Below, piece after piece: positions 1 through 5,656 of a stretch of 8,311 nucleotides of DNA (positions are counted from its first letter, which is position 1; every line of letters begins with the position of its first letter). The notes beneath the pieces were generated by a model that did not search any database, was not told where the DNA came from, and saw only the letters and a list, made by a program, of their open reading frames with translations. Both the position numbers and the translations under genes were made by a program. The stretch covers positions 1 to 8,311 of the forward strand of contig CAMAXB010000131.1 of NCBI GenBank assembly GCA_945862035.1. The letters are read 5' to 3'. This DNA comes from Opitutus sp. GAS368 (GTDB taxonomy: Bacteria; Verrucomicrobiota; Verrucomicrobiia; Opitutales; Opitutaceae).

Positions 1-613
1 AGAGGCGGGGCAGCGCATCCTCGCGGAAGTAAGCGAGGGCCCGACCCTCACGGGAGCCGTCCGCGCTGAGCAGCGCCAGCGACTGGTTCAACTCGCGGAG
101 CGAGCGCTTGAAGAGGCTGATCGCCATCGCGTAGTCGCCGAAATCGAGCGCCTGGATCGCGAGTATCGCCTGCTCCTCGGCGCGGTACAGTGAGGCATGG
201 AACGAAAGGGCAAGGGGCTGGCCGACGCGCGCAGGATCATCTGCGAGACGCTCCCACGAACGCTTCAGGCCAAGGTAGATGGCCTTCGTCGCGATGAAAA
301 TCGGGTTCTTGTGCAGCGTGTAGGGCTCGGCGTCGAATTCGCTCGCCGCACTGGCCGCATCCTCGCTCGCCGGTGCATCGCTGCTCTCAAAATCACCATC
401 GGTGCTCCAGCTCTCCTCATCCCAGCCCATCTGGTGCGCGACCTCGTCGAGGCGCTCGGGGTGGCCCTTGAGCTTTTCGTAGAAGGCAATGTAGCGAAGA
501 ATCATCTCGTCCTGCCCGCGGAGATAGTTCTCCCAGTCGAACTCGTTCCAGGCCAGTTCGCCGCGATCTTCCCACTCATTGTCCGAGGGGATATCAGAAT
601 CAAAATTGCTCAT
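1..613 (-). CDS. Uncharacterised acidic protein, N-terminal part (runs off the left edge)
   Basis: The reverse strand is open from an ATG at 613 to the window edge, giving 204 complete codons without a stop. I do not recognise the family. Residues 1-75 are rich in Asp, Glu and Trp (for example WEDRGELAWNEFDWENY at about 14-30). Residues 70-96 are a low-complexity Ser/Ala/Asp/Glu linker. The part after about residue 100 looks helical, and the stretch near 145-182 (RAEEQAILAIQALDFGDYAMA followed by a basic amphipathic segment) has the spacing of a TPR-like helical pair. No Cys, signal peptide or membrane segment is visible. Codon use is GC-ending, as in the neighbours, so it is very likely a real gene. 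The ATG has no Shine-Dalgarno site. It is divergent from the acylphosphatase gene. Function is unknown, and TPR-like is only an impression from helix pattern. Confidence 0.8.
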   Translation of the reverse strand, partial: MSNFDSDIPSDNEWEDRGELAWNEFDWENYLRGQDEMILRYIAFYEKLKGHPERLDEVAHQMGWDEESWSTDGDFESSDAPASEDAASAASEFDAEPYTLHKNPIFIATKAIYLGLKRSWERLADDPARVGQPLALSFHASLYRAEEQAILAIQALDFGDYAMAISLFKRSLRELNQSLALLSADGSREGRALAYFREDALPRL

Positions 614-708
614 TCAGAAAAGGTCGGTGACCCGGGAAGCACCGTGCAACGGGTTGCCTAAAATGCAATGAAAAATCTCCGGAGGAACCCCGGTGTGACT
701 TTTGTTGA

Positions 709-738
709 TTGAATGACGGCGGCCGGGCTTGCTAACCT
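709..738 (+). promoter_or_regulatory. Candidate promoter of the acylphosphatase gene
   Basis: TTGAAT (709-714) and TAACCT (733-738) are separated by 18 bases and match the sigma-70 consensus at 4/6 and 3/6 positions. The hexamer ends 12 bases before the ATG at 751, so a transcript would begin only about 6 bases upstream of the start codon. No Shine-Dalgarno site is present. The match is weak taken alone, but the same geometry recurs before cysC and, more closely spaced, before trxA. The rest of the 137-base divergent spacer (614-750) holds a small hairpin (GCAA/TTGC at 646-657) and a CTCCGGAG palindrome (678-685), with no other recognisable site. Confidence 0.35.
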
Positions 739-750
739 CCCGTCCTTCCC

Positions 751-1026
751 ATGCTTGAAGTGCAGTTTGAAACGGTATTCTTCACGGGCCACGTCCAAGG
801 CGTCGGCTTTCGCTACCAGACCCTCCAGGTGGCCAAGGAGTTCGAGGTCAGCGGGTACGTCGGCAATCTGCCGGACGGGAGGGTGCAGCTTCAGGTGGAG
901 GGTCGGGCGGCGGAGCTCAGTGCGTTCGTGGCTGCGGTCGAGGTGCGCCTGCATGGTTACATTCGCAAGACGGAGCGCAGTGGCTCCACTCGCCCGCCTC
1001 AGTTCGAAGGGTTTTCAATCCGCTGA
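751..1026 (+). CDS. acyP: Acylphosphatase
   Basis: This encodes a 91-aa cytosolic enzyme that hydrolyses acyl phosphates such as 1,3-bisphosphoglycerate or carbamoyl phosphate to a carboxylate and phosphate. Its length is typical of the family (about 90-100 aa). The phosphate-binding signature GHVQGVGFRY lies at residues 13-22, with the catalytic Arg at 21. The second signature GYVGNLPDGRVQLQVEG follows from residue 35, with the catalytic Asn at 39. The C-terminal FSIR closes the alpha/beta sandwich as in other members. The ATG at 751 places these residues almost exactly where single-domain acylphosphatases have them, so the start is secure despite the lack of a Shine-Dalgarno site. The gene appears to stand alone: the cys operon begins 260 bases downstream behind its own promoter. 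The physiological substrate cannot be told from sequence. Confidence 0.96.
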   Translation: MLEVQFETVFFTGHVQGVGFRYQTLQVAKEFEVSGYVGNLPDGRVQLQVEGRAAELSAFVAAVEVRLHGYIRKTERSGSTRPPQFEGFSIR

Positions 1027-1193
1027 CGAGGGTTTATCCCCAACGGGGCGGCCGGCGGTGGGGCGGAGGGGTATTCGTGATAGGTAGGCACCTGGGTGCG
1101 ATTCCCCGGTTTTTCGGGTGACTGTTCCGGAGCAGATCCCGGCGGATCGGCCAAGCAACGCTGTGGGATTGCGCCCGGATTGGGAAGGGTCTA
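1027..1193 (+). other. Non-coding spacer with several short GC-rich hairpins
   Basis: These 167 bases between acyP and the proposed terminator before cysC show no convincing coding content. Three small inverted repeats follow one another: GCACCTGGGTGC (1088-1099), CCCG/CGGG around GTTTTT (1105-1118), and GATCC/GGATC around CGGC (1135-1148). A short CCCCAACGGGG hairpin lies just after the acyP stop. An open frame beginning at GTG 1118 crosses the region in frame with cysC, but it would have to read through the terminator and the AT-rich promoter, so I treat it as non-coding. It could be the structured 3' end of the acyP transcript or an unrecognised small RNA. No known riboswitch consensus fits. 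Confidence 0.4.
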
Positions 1194-1234
1194 GGGACGA
1201 GGACGCAGAGGTTGGTGACCGTCCCCCAGTTTTT
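1194..1234 (+). terminator. Possible intrinsic terminator between acyP and cysC
   Basis: GGGACG (1194-1199) can pair with CGTCCC (1220-1225), and five T residues follow at 1230-1234 after a four-base gap. A second copy of the left arm, GGACG at 1201-1205, can pair with the same right arm, so two alternative stems are possible. The loop is long and the T run short, so the call is moderate. It lies directly before an AT-rich promoter, where a terminator separating acyP from the cys operon would be expected. Confidence 0.35.
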
Positions 1235-1244
1235 GATTTGCTCC

Positions 1245-1273
1245 TTAAAGAATTAAATTACCATATTTATAAA
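1245..1273 (+). promoter_or_regulatory. Candidate cysCDN promoter
   Basis: An AT-rich island at about 1230-1285 stands out in an otherwise GC-rich region. TATAAA (1268-1273, 5/6 to the -10 consensus) lies 17 bases after TTAAAG (1245-1250, 3/6 to the -35 consensus). The -10 ends 12 bases before the cysC ATG at 1286, predicting a leader of about 6 bases with no Shine-Dalgarno site. No operator palindrome was recognised, so how sulfur supply would control the operon is not visible here. Confidence 0.45.
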
Positions 1274-1285
1274 GATACTGAACAA

Positions 1286-1912
1286 ATGACCGCGCCTGAC
1301 AATCTTCATCCGATCTTCGACCGGGTTCTCTCCCGCGCGGAGAAGGAGGCTTCCCGCGGCCAGCGGGCACGCGTGATCTGGCTGTACGGCCTTTCCGGGT
1401 CCGGCAAGAGCACCTTGGCCGTGGGGCTCGAGCGGTGCTTAGCGGCCGAGGGAGCAGTGACCCATCTTTTGGACGGAGACAATGTTCGCACCGGTCTCAA
1501 CCGGGGCCTCGGATTTAGCGACGAGGACCGCGTCGAGAACCTCCGCCGGGTGGCCGAGGTCGCCAAACTCTTTCTGCAGGCGGGGGTCATCACGATCTGC
1601 TCTTTCATCACTCCCTTGCGCGCGCATCGGGCGCTGGTGCGTGGCATTGTCGGGGCGGATGACTTGATCGAAATCTACGTTGATGCTTCCTACGCAACCT
1701 GCCTCCGGCGCGACCCGAAGGGACTTTACGCCAAGGCTGCGTCCGGCGCCGTAGCCGACTTCACCGGGCGGGACTCTGCCTTTGAGCCGCCCCTTCCTTC
1801 CGACCCCGCGGAAGTCATCCCCACGGAGAGCGAGACGCTCGAGGCGTCGCTCGCCCGCCTGTACACCTGGGTGCGCCCGCGGCTCCACCTTGCCACGCCT
1901 CCGGTTTCATGA
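1286..1912 (+). CDS. cysC: Adenylylsulfate (APS) kinase
   Basis: The enzyme phosphorylates the 3'-hydroxyl of adenosine 5'-phosphosulfate with ATP to give PAPS, the second step of sulfate activation in the cytosol. From ATG 1286 the protein has 208 aa (E. coli CysC has 201). The Walker A loop GLSGSGKST lies at residues 35-43, followed by LLDGDNVRTGL (61-71), GFSDEDRVENLRRVAEV (76-92), RDPKGLY (142-148) and DFTGRDSAFEPP (158-169), all standard CysC motifs. The usual FISP segment reads FITP (107-110), so Thr109 replaces the serine that carries the phosphate in the E. coli enzyme. An in-frame GTG at 1118 would add 56 residues, but the addition is outside the family and spans the promoter. The stop overlaps the cysD start as ATGA, implying coupled translation. 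Confidence 0.95.
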   Translation: MTAPDNLHPIFDRVLSRAEKEASRGQRARVIWLYGLSGSGKSTLAVGLERCLAAEGAVTHLLDGDNVRTGLNRGLGFSDEDRVENLRRVAEVAKLFLQAGVITICSFITPLRAHRALVRGIVGADDLIEIYVDASYATCLRRDPKGLYAKAASGAVADFTGRDSAFEPPLPSDPAEVIPTESETLEASLARLYTWVRPRLHLATPPVS

Positions 1913-2814
1913 GTTCGTTCAACCTCACGCACCTCGCCCAGCTGGAGCACGAGGCCATCTTCATCATGCGCGAGGTCGCGGCGCAGTTCGAGCGTCCGGC
2001 CCTGCTCTTCTCTGGCGGCAAGGACTCGATCGTGATGGTCCGCCTCGCCCAGAAGGCGTTCGCGCCCGCGCGCCTTCCGTTCCCGCTCGTGCATGTCGAC
2101 ACGGGGCATAACTTTCCCGAGACGATCGCCTTTCGCGACGAGCTGGTCGCCGCGACCGGTGCACGCCTCATCATCCGTCGGGTGGCCGACTCGATCGCGG
2201 CGGGCCGGGCGCAGGAGGAGAAGGGGCCCAATCCTTCGCGCAATTCGCTGCAGACGGTGACGCTGCTCGACGCGATCGAGGAGTTCAAATTCGACGCCTG
2301 CCTTGGCGGCGCGCGTCGCGACGAGGAAAAGGCCCGCGCGAAGGAACGCTTCTTTTCGCATCGGGATGAATTCGGCCAGTGGGATCCGAAGAACCAGCGC
2401 CCCGAGCTCTGGAATCTCTTCAACGGTCGCAAGCACCCGGGCGAGCACTTCCGCGTTTTCCCGCTGTCCAACTGGACCGAGATGGATGTCTGGCAGTACA
2501 TCGTCCGCGAGAAGCTGGCGATCCCGACGATTTACTTCACGCATGAGCGCGAGGTCGTGAACCGGGGCGGCGTGCTGCTTGCCCACACGCCCTTCATCAC
2601 GCTGATCGGGGACGAGCGCTACGAGCGGAAGCAGGTCCGGTTCCGCACGGTCGGTGACGCCACCTGCACGGGCGCCGTTGAAAGCACCGCCGGCACGTTG
2701 GCCGAGATCATCCAGGAAGTCGCCACCGCCCGCCTGGCCGAGCGCGGCGCCCGCGCCGACGACAAGCGCTCTGAAACCGCCATGGAAGACCGCAAGAAGG
2801 CGGGGTACTTCTAA
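1909..2814 (+). CDS. cysD: Sulfate adenylyltransferase subunit 2 (ATP sulfurylase small subunit)
   Basis: CysD is the catalytic half of the heterodimeric ATP sulfurylase. It joins sulfate and ATP to form APS and pyrophosphate, driven by GTP hydrolysis in CysN. The protein is 301 aa, essentially the E. coli length (302). The PP-loop motif SGGKDS (residues 35-40) binds the ATP pyrophosphate. It is followed by VHVDTGHNFPET (61-72), LGGARRDEEKARAKE (132-146), and FPLSNWTEMDVWQY (184-197), all diagnostic of CysD within the PAPS-reductase-like superfamily. The C-terminal RKKAGYF ending is also typical. The ATG overlaps the cysC stop by four bases. cysN follows after a 93-base gap. The coding sequence looks intact, with no odd residue in the motifs. 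Confidence 0.97.
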   Translation: MSSFNLTHLAQLEHEAIFIMREVAAQFERPALLFSGGKDSIVMVRLAQKAFAPARLPFPLVHVDTGHNFPETIAFRDELVAATGARLIIRRVADSIAAGRAQEEKGPNPSRNSLQTVTLLDAIEEFKFDACLGGARRDEEKARAKERFFSHRDEFGQWDPKNQRPELWNLFNGRKHPGEHFRVFPLSNWTEMDVWQYIVREKLAIPTIYFTHEREVVNRGGVLLAHTPFITLIGDERYERKQVRFRTVGDATCTGAVESTAGTLAEIIQEVATARLAERGARADDKRSETAMEDRKKAGYF

Positions 2815-2820
2815 AATTTT

Positions 2821-2902
2821 CCAATGACGAATTCCCAATGACCAATGGATCGGAATCCGTCGGTTGGGCCTTGGTCATTGCACATTGGTCATTGGTCATT
2901 TT
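2821..2902. repeat. TTGGTCATTGG-type inverted repeat between cysD and cysN
   Basis: The cysD-cysN spacer is built from copies of a short word in opposite orientations: CCAATGACGAAT at 2821-2832 and CCAATGACCAATG at 2835-2847 on the left, TTGGTCATTG at 2871-2880 and CATTGGTCATTGGTCATT at 2883-2900 on the right. The 13-base arms 2835-2847 and 2883-2895 are perfect inverted repeats separated by 35 bases, and CGGAATCCG (2851-2859) forms a smaller palindrome inside. Transcribed, this would make a long hairpin inside the operon just before the cysN start. Words of this kind recur between genes in Verrucomicrobiota and Planctomycetota genomes as far as I recall, and their role is unknown to me. It is not an insertion sequence: no ORF or terminal structure is present. 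Confidence 0.75.
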
Positions 2903-2907
2903 CGCCC

Positions 2908-4230
2908 ATGTCTTCCGACACCACCTACCTTTCCATGGATCTCCTGCGGTTCACCACCGCGGGTTCCGTCGATGACGGCAAGTCGACCCTGATCGGCCGT
3001 CTGCTTTACGACTCGAAGGCCGTCTTCGAGGACCAGCTCGAGGCGATCGAGCGCGCGACCGAGCAGCGGGGCGAGGACCACCTCAATCTCTCGCTGCTGA
3101 CCGACGGCCTTCGCGCGGAGCGCGAGCAGGGGATCACCATCGATGTCGCCTACCGCTATTTCGCCACGCCGCGGCGCAAGTTTATCATCGCGGACACCCC
3201 CGGCCACATCCAGTACACGCGCAATATGGTCACGGGCGCATCGACTGCGAACCTCGCGATCGTGCTGGTCGACGCGCGCAAGGGCGTGATCGAGCAGACC
3301 TGCCGCCACTCCTTCATCGCCTCGCTTCTCCGCATTCCGCATGTCGTGCTCTGCGTGAACAAGATGGACCTGGTGGGCTGGTCGGAGGAGCGCTTCAACG
3401 AGATTGTCGCGCAGTACGCCGCCTTTGCCTCGCGCCTCGACATCCCCGACATCAAGTTCATCCCGATCAGCGCGCTCCATGGCGACAATGTGGTCGATGC
3501 GTCGGCCCGTATGCCGTGGTACCAAGGCAGTCCGCTCCTCTATACGCTCGAGACGGTCTATATCGGGAGTGACGCCAATCACGTGGATCCGCGCTTCCCG
3601 GTTCAGACCGTGATCCGGCCCAACCACGACGCGCACCATGACTTTCGCGGCTTTGCTGGCCGCATCGCCGGCGGCGTCTTCAAGCGGGGTGACGAGGTGG
3701 TGGCGCTGCCATCCGGTTTTTCCTCGCGCGTGAAGTCCATCCATGGGCCCGACGGCGAACTCACCTCGGCCTTTGCCCCGATGTCGGTCGCGATCACGCT
3801 CGAGGACGAGATTGACCTCTCCCGCGGTGACCAGTTGGCCAAGGCCAACAACCAGCCGCAGGTCAGCCAGACGATTGATGCCATGATCTGCTGGTTTTCG
3901 GAGAAGCCGCTTCAATCCCAGGGCAAGTACCTGATCCGCCACACGACGCGCGAGGCGAAGTGCGCGATCAAGGCGATCCGCTACAAGGTCAACATCAACA
4001 CGCTGCACAAGCAGGAAGGCGACGTGAGCCTGGGCATGAACGACATCGGTCGCATCCAGATCCGTTCGAGCGTGCCGCTGGTCTTTGACGCCTACCGGCG
4101 CAACCGCACGACGGGGAGTTTCATCCTTGTGGATGAGTTCACCCACGCGACGGTTGGCGCGGGCATGATCCTGTGGGCGGAGTCGGCCGAGCCGGCCCGG
4201 ACGGATATTGCGGACATGGGTGGACTGTGA
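2908..4230 (+). CDS. cysN: Sulfate adenylyltransferase subunit 1 (GTPase subunit of ATP sulfurylase)
   Basis: CysN is the EF-Tu-like GTPase that couples GTP hydrolysis to APS formation by CysD. From ATG 2908 the protein has 440 aa. G1 GSVDDGKST is at 19-27, the switch region EREQGITIDVAYRYF at 71-85, G3 DTPGH at 96-100 and G4 NKMD at 151-154, followed by the beta-barrel domains of the translation-factor fold. The arrangement is that of stand-alone CysN with no fused APS kinase, consistent with a separate cysC in the same operon. E. coli CysN is slightly longer (about 475 aa). An in-frame ATG at 2845 would add 21 residues encoded by the intergenic repeat and is rejected. ATG 2908 begins MSSDTTYLSMDLLRFTTAGS, a normal CysN N-terminus. 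There is no Shine-Dalgarno site before it. Confidence 0.96.
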   Translation: MSSDTTYLSMDLLRFTTAGSVDDGKSTLIGRLLYDSKAVFEDQLEAIERATEQRGEDHLNLSLLTDGLRAEREQGITIDVAYRYFATPRRKFIIADTPGHIQYTRNMVTGASTANLAIVLVDARKGVIEQTCRHSFIASLLRIPHVVLCVNKMDLVGWSEERFNEIVAQYAAFASRLDIPDIKFIPISALHGDNVVDASARMPWYQGSPLLYTLETVYIGSDANHVDPRFPVQTVIRPNHDAHHDFRGFAGRIAGGVFKRGDEVVALPSGFSSRVKSIHGPDGELTSAFAPMSVAITLEDEIDLSRGDQLAKANNQPQVSQTIDAMICWFSEKPLQSQGKYLIRHTTREAKCAIKAIRYKVNINTLHKQEGDVSLGMNDIGRIQIRSSVPLVFDAYRRNRTTGSFILVDEFTHATVGAGMILWAESAEPARTDIADMGGL

Positions 4231-4238
4231 GGAACGGC

Positions 4239-4270
4239 CGGCTGCGCGGGGATTGACTGGCCGGCAGCCG
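4239..4270. repeat. Short inverted repeat between cysN and menA
   Basis: CGGCTGC (4239-4245) and GCAGCCG (4264-4270) can form a 7-bp stem with an 18-base loop in the 59-base spacer between cysN and menA. No T run follows, so it does not look like an intrinsic terminator. It may be chance pairing in very GC-rich sequence or an mRNA-processing or stabilising hairpin. No clear menA promoter is visible here, so menA may be read through from cysN. Confidence 0.25.
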
Positions 4271-4289
4271 CTGGACGACGCTGGCCGGA

Positions 4290-5195
4290 GTGAGCACCCG
4301 CCCGTCTTCCCTCGTAATCTGGCTGGCGGCCGCGCGGCCCAAGACGCTGCCGGCCGCGGTGGCGCCGGTTTTGGTGGGATCAGCGCTGGCGTGGCGTGAT
4401 GGCGCGTTCATCGGCTTCGCGGCGCTGGGCTGCCTGGTCTTTGCGCTCCTGATTCAGGTCGGGACCAATTTTGCCAACGACTACTACGATTTTGTGCAGG
4501 GCGCCGACACGGCGGAGCGCGTGGGGCCGAAGCGGGCGGTGGCGGCCGGGTGGGTGAGTCCCCCGGTGATGAAGCGGGCGATGATCGCGGTCTTCGCCTT
4601 GGCCTTCGGAGCCGGGCTGAGCCTGCTGCCCCATGGCGGGTGGCCGCTGCTCGTGGTGGGTGTCGCGAGCATCGTGTGCGGGGTGGCTTACACGGGCGGT
4701 CCGTATCCCCTCGGCTACCACGGGCTCGGCGACCTCTTCGTGTTTCTTTTTTTCGGGCTGGTCGCGGTCTGTGCGACCTACTTCGTGCAGGTGGGCACGG
4801 TGACCCTTTCTGCGGGGCTGGTGGCGACGGGGGTCGGTCTGCTCGCGGCCAACATTCTGGTCGTGAACAATTATCGCGACGTCGAGACCGATGCCAAAGC
4901 GGGCAAGCGCACGCTCGTGGTTCGCTGGGGGCGGCGCTCTGCCCGGTGGCAGTTCGGGCTTTCCCATGCCCTGGCTCTGGCGGTGCCCGTGGCGGTTGTG
5001 GCGATCGAGGGCACGGGGCTTTGGTTGCCGGCCTTAGTCGTCCCGCTGGTCCTTGCGCCCGTTGCGCTGCGGCAAATGGCGGATCTACGGCGGATGACGG
5101 CCCCCGCTGACCTCATCCTGCTCCTGGGCCGGACAGGGCGCTACGTGGCGATGTACGCGGTGCTGCTCTCTGCCTGGATTCTGGCCAGTCGCTGA
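4290..5195 (+). CDS. menA: 1,4-dihydroxy-2-naphthoate polyprenyltransferase (MenA)
   Basis: MenA is a UbiA-superfamily integral membrane enzyme. It attaches a polyprenyl chain to 1,4-dihydroxy-2-naphthoate with loss of CO2, giving demethylmenaquinone. The 301-aa product begins WLAAARPKTLPAAVAPVLVGSALA (11-34), the usual MenA opening. The first Asp motif NDYYDFVQGAD is at 63-73, YTGGPYPLGYHGLGDL at 134-149, and the second Asp motif NNYRDVETDAKAGKRTL at 193-209. About eight to nine hydrophobic segments are visible, for example near 42-60, 98-113, 117-135, 149-167, 174-192, 222-240, 244-262 and 285-299. The start is GTG at 4290, and a GGAG immediately abutting it is too close to be an ideal Shine-Dalgarno site. 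The gene lies 59 bases after cysN on the same strand and converges with trxA. It implies menaquinone-based respiration. Confidence 0.95.
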   Translation: MSTRPSSLVIWLAAARPKTLPAAVAPVLVGSALAWRDGAFIGFAALGCLVFALLIQVGTNFANDYYDFVQGADTAERVGPKRAVAAGWVSPPVMKRAMIAVFALAFGAGLSLLPHGGWPLLVVGVASIVCGVAYTGGPYPLGYHGLGDLFVFLFFGLVAVCATYFVQVGTVTLSAGLVATGVGLLAANILVVNNYRDVETDAKAGKRTLVVRWGRRSARWQFGLSHALALAVPVAVVAIEGTGLWLPALVVPLVLAPVALRQMADLRRMTAPADLILLLGRTGRYVAMYAVLLSAWILASR

Positions 5196-5241
5196 CGTCC
5201 GCGGGCGAGTGGGTGCGACCGGGTCAAGCTGCGCCGGGCAT

Positions 5242-5273
5242 AAAAAAGCCCGCGCGGCCGGGGCCATGCGGGC
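5242..5273 (-). terminator. Intrinsic terminator of trxA
   Basis: Read on the reverse strand, GCCCGC pairs with GCGGGC as the outer stem (5248-5273). After one mismatch a wobble pair and three further pairs (GGC/GCC) continue inward, closing a four-base loop. Six T residues follow (the A run at 5242-5247). It sits 23 bases past the trxA stop and is oriented for the leftward trxA transcript. On the + strand the hairpin is not followed by T residues, so it would not be a classical terminator for convergent menA. Confidence 0.88.
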
Positions 5274-5296
5274 AAAGGATCAGGGCGGGACCCCAC

Positions 5297-5620
5297 TCAG
5301 ATCTTGGCGAGCAGCTTTTCCTTGAGCGCGGCCTTGGGCATCATGCCGACGAAGGTCTCTACGAGCTGACCGCCTTTAAAGAGGAGCATCGTCGGGATCG
5401 CGCGGATGCCGTACTCGGCCGCGATCGTGTCATTGTCGTCCACATTCACCTTGGCGATCGAGACCTTGTCGCCGAGCTCCGTGGCGAGCTCCTCAAGAAT
5501 GGGCGCAATGGCCTTGCAGGGGCCGCACCAGGGCGCCCAGAAGTCGACGAGGACGGGCGTGGCACCGCTGATGGCGGTCTTAAAGGAGGAGGAATCGAGG
5601 TTGGTGATGTTGGCGGCCAT
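5297..5620 (-). CDS. trxA: Thioredoxin
   Basis: This is a 107-aa cytosolic thioredoxin, the general protein-disulfide reductant and the usual electron donor to ribonucleotide reductase and PAPS reductase. The active site WCGPCK has Cys32 and Cys35, the same numbering as E. coli TrxA. The buried acid Asp26 and the cis-proline Pro76 in IRAIPT are both in place, and VDFWAPWCGPC is canonical. No signal peptide is present. The ATG at 5620 is fixed by family length and has no Shine-Dalgarno site. A candidate promoter lies directly upstream and a strong terminator directly downstream, so it can be a single-gene unit, though it is also only 32 bases after the 91-aa gene on the same strand. The reductive branch of the nearby cys pathway would use such a thioredoxin, but the genes are convergent and not co-transcribed. 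Confidence 0.97.
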   Translation of the reverse strand: MAANITNLDSSSFKTAISGATPVLVDFWAPWCGPCKAIAPILEELATELGDKVSIAKVNVDDNDTIAAEYGIRAIPTMLLFKGGQLVETFVGMMPKAALKEKLLAKI

Positions 5621-5628
5621 GATGAGGG

Positions 5629-5656
5629 AAGTTATCTAGGTTTGCCGCGGAATCAA
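5629..5656 (-). promoter_or_regulatory. Candidate trxA promoter
   Basis: On the reverse strand TTGATT (5656-5651) and TAACTT (5634-5629) are 16 bases apart. The -10 ends eight bases before the trxA ATG, predicting an almost leaderless mRNA. The -35 overlaps the stop codon of the upstream 91-aa gene. The hexamers match sigma-70 consensus moderately (4/6 and 3/6). The call rests mainly on similarity to the acyP and cysC start regions. Confidence 0.35.

Noticed and set aside
197..661. Open frame on the + strand of about 154 codons
   Set aside because: It is antisense to the leftward coding region 1-613, which has the better codon pattern and runs unbroken to the edge; such shadows are common at high GC.
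1091..1108. tRNA T-arm-like string (GGGTGCGATTCCC)
   Set aside because: It resembles the consensus GGGTTCGATTCCC with one change, but no D-arm, anticodon arm or matching acceptor stem is found around it.
1081..1230. Riboswitch of SAM, SAH or cobalamin type before the sulfur genes
   Set aside because: I compared the conserved core strings of these classes and none is present beyond isolated short words; the cysC promoter also lies downstream.
1118..1285. In-frame 56-residue N-terminal extension of CysC from GTG 1118
   Set aside because: The extension has no family counterpart, runs through a likely terminator and an AT-rich promoter, and ATG 1286 gives the normal CysC length.
2845..2907. In-frame 21-residue extension of CysN from ATG 2845
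   Set aside because: It is encoded by the intergenic repeat (translating to a WSLHIGHWSF-like peptide), while ATG 2908 gives a standard CysN N-terminus.
2896..4146. Long reverse-strand open frame of about 416 codons opposite cysN
   Set aside because: It lies entirely opposite a gene with unmistakable GTPase motifs, and its sequence is the low-complexity Arg/Asp/Val type expected of a GC-rich shadow.
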